A stretch of DNA of 64,000 nucleotides from Sanderia malayensis. Taxonomy: Eukaryota; Cnidaria; Scyphozoa; Semaeostomeae; Pelagiidae. The notes under the pieces are model-generated. The model did no database searches. It was not told the DNA's origin and saw nothing but the letters and a program-made list of their open reading frames with translations. Each line of letters starts with the position of its first letter. The first letter of the stretch is position 1. Below, piece after piece: positions 57,440 through 64,000 of this stretch. The position numbers and the translations under genes are program-made. The DNA lies in contig RQOL01000537.1 in the NCBI GenBank assembly GCA_013076295.1, positions 124,001-188,000 of the forward strand, given 5' to 3'.

Positions 57440-57925
57440 GAAAATGAACATGTTGACTCGGGTTTCTGGAGGTGACGGAAGACGGAAGATCATCAGGTAG
57501 TATTTCATTTATAAGATAGTCAAACATTGTAAACCAATAATGAAACGGTTTATGTTCAGGATAAGAACATATTGAATCTCTGAGTGTATCTGCAATATCA
57601 CACCGTCCAATTTGTTGTAAAATTGGTAAGAAATCAGAATAATCTAATTTCTTTTGACAATCCTCAAACCATAATTTGATAATGTTGTAAGTTATTTTGT
57701 GGCAATCATGAGGAGTTTTAAGCTCAATGTGAGATATTGTTTTGGTGTATTATGAAATGGAATTGCATAGAACAATGGCGTGTATGATGAGCAAATCTGG
57801 TTTATGATAAGACGTAAACGTTGATACCAAGTCCATAATTCGTTTTTATCTAAATGGTTCATGTTGTTACATATGATGAGGGGTGAATGAAGTAAAGAAG
57901 TGAATGTAGAATTTATAGTACCCAC
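57440..57925 (-). pseudogene. Death-domain protein fragment (minus copy)
   Basis: The frame from 57925 is joined through a shift near 57730 to a frame with 'TISHIELKTPHDCHKITYNI', 'KLWFEDC' and 'LDYSDFLPILQQIGRCDIAD'. The order (acidic Ile-x-x-Ile-Glu, Pro-Asp-Cys, a Trp at the end of helix 5, and Gly-Arg-x-Asp-Ile-Ala in helix 6) is that of death domains, protein-interaction modules of apoptosis and immune signalling. A second conserved block 'HKPFHYWFTMFDYLIN' follows. It is paralogous to the plus-strand gene at 58030-58757. At least one frameshift. Assignment by pattern only. Confidence 0.5.
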
Positions 57926-58029
57926 CTATCTCTCCCACCTTGTATAATAAGAAAGATGTTATAACGCATGTGCAACATAAAACGGAATATAAGAACGGAA
58001 AAATTAAAAATAAGTTAGTTATTAGATGT

Positions 58030-58757
58030 CTTCTGTAATGGATGTTCCTGATTGTTATTCATTGATAGATATGGTGATGAAGATGATCTCACATTTTATG
58101 AAGGTCAATTTTGGCAAAAAGCTGAAAAAACTGCATATGATGGAGAGATGTATCTTTGCATGTACCAATTGTGCAAATGGATAGGACAATTAGGTACAGA
58201 ATACGAGAAATTTTACGCTGGAGTAAATAAAATGTGTAAAAAGCAGATTTCAAATTTGATGTTACTTTGAAAGAAATTGTGAACAGAACACCGAATGATT
58301 GTCACAAAATAACTTACAACTAGTGAAATGTTGGAATAGAAGTTACTGTCAGATGTTAGATTATTCTGACTTTATCGAAGTTTTGAAGAAATGGAAGAGA
58401 GGATATTGCAAAAGATGTGTATGGGTTTACAAGCAAATATCCAGAATTGAACCCGTTTCATTTCTGGTTTTATGTGTTTGATACGATAATAAATCAAGTG
58501 GAAGAAAAAAGATATGATTTTTTTGCGTTTCTGTTTAATACAGAAGAGGTGAATTCTGATTTAGATGTACTTCAGTTCAATCACAGAGGAAATGGAGACT
58601 ATTGACGATGAGTTGTGTGCAAGATATGCTTCAAAAATGGTTTTTCCGATATCGATTTGAAGCAACTCCAAGAAGATTGTTACAAACTGTTAAGAGATTA
58701 GAATTAAAAACACATATGGATACTGATCTGTATTATGATATAGTTAGATTTGCTAAT
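58030..58757 (+). pseudogene. Tandem death-domain protein (plus copy), frameshifted
   Basis: Starts near 58030-58052, with 'WQKAEKTAYDGEMYLCMYQL'. After a frame change near 58250 comes a death domain ('TLKEIVNRTPNDCHKITYN', TAG near 58321, then 'LDYSDFIEVLKK' and 'REDIAKDV' in another frame), then 'NPFHFWFYVFDTIIN'. A second death-domain-like end follows ('MLQKWFFRYRFEATPRRLLQ' about 58620-58680) before a stop at about 58757. The block order matches the minus copy at 57440-57925, so the two form an inverted pair. Several frameshifts and stops; not functional as read. Confidence 0.5.
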
Positions 58758-58869
58758 TGAAAAAAAAATGAAATAAAAAATGTTATTTTTTGTGTGTTTT
58801 CTAAATGTGCTTTAGTATTAAATAAAAAATCACATGTTATAAAGCATGCGCGACATACACTTAGTGAGC

Positions 58870-59335
58870 ATAAGTTACGCACCACCGATGAAAAATGGCG
58901 TCTAAAGTGGCCCAAGGCCTGAGCAAGAAAATTTACATAGCAATAGATAAATACCAAACGAGTTTCAATTGCAAATTTTTTTAGCATAAATATACTCAGA
59001 ATTTCATAAATTTTCAATTGAAAACATAATTTAAACTATATCATATTGTTTTATAATAATATTTAAAGAAAACTGCGAAGAGGTTTCTAAAAAATGTTCA
59101 CAAAAATTTATCGAAATGGAGTAATTAAGAGCCAATAATTATAATTTTTTCACTCAAAGCCACGCAAATTCTCTCTCATTTGAAGAAGAATGTTTTAAGA
59201 TTTTGAAAAATGTAAAAATTTGTCATGTAACTGTCTTGACCTTTTATAATTTTCAGTTTCAGTCTTTGTTTACTACTAGGGAAGCACATGTTTTGTTCTT
59301 TAAATTTCAGAGTGGGTTTTAAAAAATAAGCTTTT
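58870..59335. mobile_element. Third, single-arm copy of the 26.4-kb foldback family
   Basis: 'gatgaaaaatggcgtct', 'atatcatattgttttataat', 'gccacgcaaattctctctca' and 'aactgtcttgaccttttata' match 26450-26830 and the complement of 27030-27480. Only one arm is present and it is more diverged. Confidence 0.85.
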
Positions 59336-59559
59336 TGTTAATTTTACGCCGCAATTGTGCTACCACCAGCCCCCTTTTTCTTGTTTTCTTATCTTTATTA
59401 TCAGTACGTAATAAACAATTCTGCATGTTCCTCATATTTATAGTTCTTTTTCATCTTTACTTAAAAATTTGTATCTTTTTTTCTTTTTTGCTCCATGAAT
59501 TCAAATCCTCTTCTATTGGAAGATTGTACAAATGAAGTAGATAACATTAATAGAAAATT

Positions 59560-60420
59560 ATGCGTCAACCCCTCTGAAAAGGTTGAAATAACTAAAATTT
59601 TCCCATTTATAATTCTTGACAAGGTTTTTTTTATCATCACTTGAAAAATTTGTCAAATAATTTATCTTTTTTTCGTCACCAGATTTGAAATTCATGAGCA
59701 CATTCGGATAAGACTCTTTATTATTATCAAAATATTTTTGAATTTTTGTCTTCCATTGTTAAACACCACTTGATAATCAACATTTGTTGCAATTTCTTTA
59801 GTTGTTTTTCCTTGTGGAAAAGGAGTTTGCCATAAAATAAAAACAGTTACTGTTTTATGATGTGAACACTTTGTAAATAATTGTGCTACATCTGTATCAT
59901 TTCACATTTCACTCATTAAATCGTCTAATACTATTATTCCATTTTCTGCTTGTTATAATTTCTCTTTGTTCAAACCTTTTATAAATTCAATATGGTTTTC
60001 ACCAAATTCATTTTTCAATTTATCAAACAGTTCTTTTTGTTCAATTCCATAAAACCATAAAATATTTTTTAACAATTTTCCTTTATGATCATTTGTCACG
60101 GTTTTCCATTTACTTAATAACTTCATTAACCAAAATGTTTTTCCACAACCTGATTTACCAGTAAGTAATAACGTAAATGGATTTTTTAACGTAATGTCAA
60201 ATATATTTGGTTCTTCATTCAAAATCCTATTTACTTCTGCATAATATTTTTCTAGCATTATCATTTTCATTAATTGTGAATGCTCCTTTCCTTTTTTTGT
60301 TGCTAATAATACATCATTATGCTTCCCATCACCAATATGATTTTGTTCATTTCCATCATCATCATCTGATTTATAATAGATATCATCTATTTTCTGTTTC
60401 AACATTTTTATCATCCACAA
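59560..60420 (-). pseudogene. A32-like packaging ATPase (FtsK/HerA type) with stop codons
   Basis: The frame 60420-59953 has an acidic start and Walker A 'LLLTGKSGCGKTFWLMKLL', then 'WFYGIEQKELFDKL' and 'HIEFIKGLN'. After a TAA (about 59953) the same frame gives Walker B 'NGIIVLDDLMSEM', another stop, then 'QLFTKCSHHKTVTVFILWQT' with the sensor Gln. A frame change near 59740 leads to the C-terminus, ending about 59562. This set of motifs is that of DNA-packaging ATPases of Maverick/Polinton, adintovirus and related DNA viruses. At least two stops and one frameshift, so it is a relic. Downstream of the X-Y modules in the same orientation. Confidence 0.7.
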
Positions 60421-60995
60421 CTTCTACCAATCATTATATAATATATTATATCACTTAAATTGACTTTTCTTCAAAATCATACATATAGTCCACATCATCA
60501 TTAATTGTATCTAGATCATCAAAAGTTAACGTTGTCTGTTATTCATCCAAATCATCTAAAAACATTCATCACACATTTTCGTTTTTTCCTTTTTTTGAAA
60601 TAAATCATCAATTTATTGTCTGTCAGCTTTTTTTTCTGCATAAATTATTTCATTTACCACATGTGTAATTCGATTAATCTCTTTCGGTGTATAATTTTTT
60701 CAAATAAGTAATGAAATATCTTTCATTTTGTCTTCTAACTTATAATTTACAACCTCCTCTTTATCGTCAATCAATTGGTTATTTGCTACTCCTATATTTG
60801 CATTACAAATAATTAATAATTCCATCAATTCCTTTTTCAAAACAGAATCCACTTCTTCACGCTTATTAATTTCTCTTTCTACTTGTTTTACATTTTCCAT
60901 CAATTCATTCTCAAAATAACGAACATTATGTTCTCTTTTTAATAAATCATCTGTTTCTACAACCTCAAAATCTGTATTTTGAAAGAAATATTTCA
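60421..60995 (-). pseudogene. Module protein Y, copy 2
   Basis: Starts at 60996 with 'MKYFFQNTDFEVVETDDLLK', shared with copy 1 ('MKHFYANTDFNV'), and continues as a charged helical protein. Stops appear at about 60700 and 60600, while coding character ('KEINRITHVVNEIIYAEKKA', acidic 'TFDDLDTINDDVDYMYDFEE') runs on to about 60450. No family recognised. Lies between X copy 2 and the ATPase. Confidence 0.45.
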
Positions 60996-61017
60996 TTTTT
61001 GATAACTGATTAATGCT

Positions 61018-61422
61018 TCAAAACAATACTTTTGTACAAAACATTCCAATTGTATCTATATTATGTGACAATTTTTCTCTCAAATATGTTTCATAATTAT
61101 TCACCATATCCTTTAAATTTATCATTGTTTCTAATGCTAGAATTTCTCGCAACTCATTATATTCCTTTTCAAAGATAAGCAACATAAATTTACTAACAAA
61201 TGTTTGGAAACCTAATTGATATTTCAAATATGATTCACTCGTTTGAATTTTCACTTTTTTCTTACTTTCACAGTTCAAAATTTCCAACGCACATTTTGCA
61301 AAATCAAACAGGAGCACAAGACAAATCGTTTGTTTTTCTCTAGCTGAAAATTCATTCAAATTTATTAATCCTTCATTTTCAAAACTTCTGGTGTCTTGCA
61401 TAAGTTTTTTTATCGATGGCAT
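61018..61422 (-). CDS. Module protein X, copy 2
   Basis: 134 codons from ATG. The central block 'FSAREKQTICLVLLFDFAKC' and 'YLKYQLGFQTFVSKFMLLIF' aligns with X copy 1. Mostly alpha-helical, no signal peptide or zinc motif, family unknown. It stops with TGA about seven codons before the ATG of Y copy 2 in the same frame, so X and Y are either adjacent genes or one split protein. Confidence 0.5.
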   Translation of the reverse strand: MPSIKKLMQDTRSFENEGLINLNEFSAREKQTICLVLLFDFAKCALEILNCESKKKVKIQTSESYLKYQLGFQTFVSKFMLLIFEKEYNELREILALETMINLKDMVNNYETYLREKLSHNIDTIGMFCTKVLF

Positions 61423-61429
61423 TTTGAAT

Positions 61430-61655
61430 TATTCTCTTACATACAATTAATTATTTGTTCACTTTCATCTGATTAAATATTCTTTTTCTCATATGTTTTT
61501 TCATTTTCTTTCTTTTCTACAGAACACAAAATAAAAAAAAAAACAAGACAAAACATCTTTACTACGTAATATATAATTATAATGAATGATGTCTACTACA
61601 TATAAAAAAAATCATAATGCATAACGTTCATTTCTATCAATGTTTTTTATTCCTC
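61430..61655. other. Spacer between module copies
   Basis: AT-rich, no frame. It should contain the promoter of module copy 2 and the 3' end of copy 1. A TATATAA-type word lies near 61569. Confidence 0.3.
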
Positions 61656-62336
61656 TTCTGAAGAGGAGGATGAATCTGATAAACCTGGAATCCTATGCTT
61701 CTCTCGCTGCTCCTTCACCATATTACTAAAGGAGTGATGCTTACCGCGTCCCCAGCCAGTTCCAGGAACACCTTTTTGGGCTATCCGCCTGTGTGTTTTT
61801 TTTCGGTGGCTCATTGTCACAATCGTTCATAAAATCATGATCCAAAATATCATCAAAGATTGATTCCTCATCAAGGTTTAAAATTGATGATGTTGCTTGC
61901 ATCATTTCTTCAGTTTCCCCCATTAATTCATTTATGGTGGGAACTGATTTTGGCAACTCTTCAACCTTTTTCACAGGTTTAACCTCTGTAGCAGTTGCTT
62001 TTGCAACTGCTGGTTTTGGAGGAATATCCTTTTTCCTCGCCCCTTTTTCTTTCCTCGGATCATGAGGTTTTCCTTTTTATCCTCATATTTAACCTTCTTT
62101 GTCTCCTTTTTTTCAACAACATCTTCATCATCATCTTCATCATCATCCAAATCTCGCTTCAATCCAGTTTTAGCGGGTAAGTTAATACTTTTGACATTAA
62201 AGTCAGTATTAGCATAAAAATGCTTCATATTACTTGACTGTGCATTTGTTGGGAACATGATTTTAATTAAATTCAAAGTAATTCGATCTAAATTAATGCG
62301 TTTCTTAATTCCACCAATTAAGTGCTTTACATACAT
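61645..62336 (-). pseudogene. Module protein Y, copy 1 (fused in frame behind the X end)
   Basis: The frame 62336-61971 runs from the end of X ('YVKHLIGGIKKRINLDRITL') without a stop into 'MKHFYANTDFNV', a very acidic-basic stretch ('DLDDDEDDDEDVVEKKETKK') and a Gln-rich piece. After a shift it continues at 61974-61741 ('SVPTINELMGETEEMMQATS', 'EESIFDDILDHDFMNDCDNE'). After another it gives 'GVPGTGWGRGKHHSFSNMVK' and an acidic Ser/Glu tail ending about 61648. Looks like a DNA- or capsid-associated structural or regulatory protein; function unknown. Confidence 0.45.
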
Positions 62337-62804
62337 ATTACAAAGACGGATCTCATTTACTGCATCTCAAATTTTCAAGATGGAATACATCTCCCCCTCC
62401 TCTAAACTAAATATAACATTCAGAAATCTATCTGTAAATGACGTAAAACCTACTGAATAGGTTAACAGAGATGTTGATAATTCATACGAAATCTCACGAG
62501 GATTGAGTTCGTCGAGTGTTTCTCTCACAACTCCTTTAATTGAAAACGGTGCAAGAACACATACGGTTCTCTTAACTTTAGCTGTAAATTTTGTAACGTC
62601 TAACATACCTTCTCCTGCACAACTTCTTGCAGCTTGCGTTGTTTTCTTTGTATACACCATTTTCAGCTCTTTTTTTTCTTTCTCTTCTTCTCTTTCTTCA
62701 GTTTTAGAAATCGTTTGTACAAAATTTGCCATTTCCCGGTTATTTAACTCGTGACAACAATAGTTATCTTCCATCCAATCATATTGCATTCCCCATCGTA
62801 CCAT
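62337..62804 (-). pseudogene. Module protein X, copy 1
   Basis: Begins at 62804 (MVRWGMQYDWMEDNYC). A charged linker leads to 'FTAKVKRTVCVLAPFSIKGV' and 'LLTYSVGFTSFTDRFLNVIF', aligned with copy 2. The frame stops at about 62370 and resumes in the next frame through the Y fusion, so one frameshift is inferred. The first 16 codons lie inside the duplicated promoter block (62755-63005), and a partial second start is present at about 63055. Confidence 0.45.
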
Positions 62805-63253
62805 CCATCAAATCATCATTTTGTCCAATCATATAATCGCGTCCACATTCCCAAGCAGTTAGACTTTGATTCCTATTCATCAAAACTAGTTTGAGCGCTT
62901 TATATCGATGAAATGCACTTACACTTTACTTCAACATTCAATTCCAATTTTTCTTCAATGTGGACACTTTCACGTGCACTACCATTCATAGTATACCTCA
63001 ACCTTCAACAATAGTTATCTTCTATCCAATCATATTTCATTCCCCATCGTACCATCCATCAAATCATCATTTTGTCCAATCATATAATCGCGTCCACATT
63101 CCCAAGCAGTTAGACTTTGATTCCTATTCATCAAAACTAGTTTAAGCGCTTTATATCGATGAGATGCACTTACATTTTACTTCAACATTCAATTCCAATT
63201 TTTCTTCAACATGGACACTTTCACGTACACTACCATTCGTAGTATACCTCAAC
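62755..63253. promoter_or_regulatory. Tandemly duplicated divergent promoter block, 251-bp period
   Basis: 62755-63005 and 63006-63253 are near identical ('caacaatagttatcttc', 'cgcgtccacattcccaagca', 'gcgctttatatcgatga', 'tacctcaacctt'). Each copy holds the start of X on the minus strand and the start codon of the plus-strand gene (MDTFTCTTI / MDTFTYTTI). So the region between two divergent genes, with both start codons, has been copied. TTTATAT near 62901 and 63151 is a possible TATA-like word. Confidence 0.8.
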
Positions 63254-63807
63254 CTTTTTGGTTGATGTGCATCTACGAAGGAAAAAGGACCGATCAAACA
63301 GCAAAATGGATTAACGACAATCCAGTGTTCCACATTTTATGGGCAAATGATAACAGTTTAAAGATGAAATTTAGACATTTACGTGAACAACTCGTAAATG
63401 AAGTGAAGCAAATGGGATACAGCACACTCACATTCCCATATTGGTTTACTGACAACAACGCCAAAGAACCAGAGATCAAGAAACCACCGCCCATCGATTG
63501 GAAGACGTTCCGAATAAACACGCCAAAAACACAGAACCATCTTAACATATTGCCAGCTGAAATGTGGGATGATGACAGTGACGATTTGGATGTTCCTACA
63601 TGCAACCAGGCGGAAGACGAGATTCCTGATGTTGAAGTTGAAGAAATATTTCCACCCGATGAGCAGGAACCGCTTTCATTCACCCGCTTTAAACAAGCAA
63701 ATTCAAGATATAAATCTGAACTAGCCACATACAAATGGCTTAATGAGATTGACTCCGAAATTGATGAGCTTGAATTCTTTTTCGATTTATATGATAATCA
63801 TTTTTAA
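63211..63807 (+). CDS. 198-aa protein with IRF-like N-terminus, intact
   Basis: Uninterrupted from ATG (MDTFTYTTIRSIPQP) to TAA, with AATAAA-type signals at about 63840. The N-terminal 75 residues show a tryptophan pattern: 'PFWLMCIYEGKRTD', 'AKWINDNPVFHILWANDN'. It resembles the PWL...Y.G...W....IF.IPW core of interferon regulatory factor DNA-binding domains, but the later IRF helix-3 residues are not evident. The C-terminal half is acidic ('EMWDDDSDDLDVPTCNQAED', 'DEIPDVEVEEIFPPDEQEP'), like a transactivation tail. If viral, this would be a host-derived regulator; this is inference. It is the only intact gene of the block apart from X copy 2. Confidence 0.45.
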   Translation: MDTFTYTTIRSIPQPFWLMCIYEGKRTDQTAKWINDNPVFHILWANDNSLKMKFRHLREQLVNEVKQMGYSTLTFPYWFTDNNAKEPEIKKPPPIDWKTFRINTPKTQNHLNILPAEMWDDDSDDLDVPTCNQAEDEIPDVEVEEIFPPDEQEPLSFTRFKQANSRYKSELATYKWLNEIDSEIDELEFFFDLYDNHF

Positions 63808-63903
63808 TAACTTTTATAATGATAAAATGATACAATGTTCAATAAAATTGTTCCTTTTCTCTTGTTACTCTACCTTACATTCTATAAACAACTTATCATC
63901 AAC

Positions 63904-64000
63904 TATAAAACCTCGCTCACTGAGCTTCGATAATGGCATCATACATGGAACTCCTGAAGGTATGTTTTTAACACTTTTTGGTTTCTTAAAAGCTTCACTT
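63904..64000 (+). CDS. Start of another gene with TATA box, cut by window edge
   Basis: 'ACTATAAAACC' (63902-63912) is a good TATA box about 20-30 bp upstream of a plausible start site, followed by ATG at 63933 (MASYMELLK) and a strong donor-like G|GTATGTTT at 63960. The rest lies beyond base 64000. Same strand as the IRF-like gene. Confidence 0.4.

Noticed and set aside
1..64000. tRNA, rRNA and snRNA genes, and bacterial-type features
   Set aside because: No conserved A/B-box clover-leaf sequence, rRNA core segment, Shine-Dalgarno-led operon or origin was found on reading both strands; a scan with a covariance model would settle tRNA-like remnants.

Overview
The window is AT-rich animal (invertebrate) genomic DNA. 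It has spliceosomal introns with GT/AG borders, CR1/L2-like LINEs, PIF/Harbinger, ISL2EU-like, Helitron and Ty3/gypsy elements, foldback elements and many decayed host-like genes. The mixture of HECT/G2E3-like multicopy genes, a KDZ/HMGXB3-like cysteine-rich gene, an OTU-PHD gene and Helitrons carrying an RPA gene fits a cnidarian best. That assignment is inference from family content; no marker gene proves it. No bacterial operons, CRISPR, rRNA or tRNA genes were seen.

Layout. 1-2.4 kb: two PIF/Harbinger copies, one cut by the window edge and one with an uninterrupted 358-aa transposase. 2.7-5.0 kb: two unrecognised host-like genes reading away from each other, one with a SAM-like domain. 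5.2-12.4 kb: a decayed integrase-like gene and a HECT (G2E3-like) pseudogene whose first exon is split by a 2.45-kb LINE with a perfect target-site duplication. The 5' end of that gene occurs a second time in inverted orientation about 5.3 kb away. 13.0-19.9 kb: a 13-exon KDZ-like gene interrupted by about 2.3 kb that carries a 14-bp minisatellite. 20.6-21.4 kb: a tandem repeat with units of 165-190 bp. 21.9-27.7 kb: a 12-exon minus-strand OTU-PHD gene with two stops in the OTU exon, a small MITE in one intron and a 1.08-kb foldback element in another.

28-43 kb: LINE fragments (one probably split by a 1.9-kb insertion), an ISL2EU-like element (SWIM/YqaJ/PHD gene convergent with a THAP-DDE transposase whose first catalytic Asp is Asn), an internally deleted LINE, and a degenerate Harbinger with convergent transposase and Myb-like genes. 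43.6-46.0 kb: a MITE-like repeat, a foldback element and a RecQ-like helicase fragment with a mutated Walker A lysine. 47.5-54.7 kb: a Helitron with an intact spliced RPA70-like gene and a Rep-helicase gene preceded by a USP-like cysteine-protease region. 54.7-57.3 kb: a 5'-truncated Ty3/gypsy element with one short LTR.

57.4-64 kb looks different. It holds an inverted pair of death-domain genes, an A32-like packaging ATPase with stop codons, a tandemly duplicated two-gene module (called X and Y here), a duplicated divergent promoter, a plus-strand gene with an IRF-like tryptophan pattern, and the start of another gene. The ATPase points to an endogenous DNA virus of the Maverick/adintovirus/Polinton-like type. 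No polymerase, integrase or capsid gene is visible, so this is a working interpretation. The X-Y module and the associated immune-type domains are the best candidate for something undescribed.
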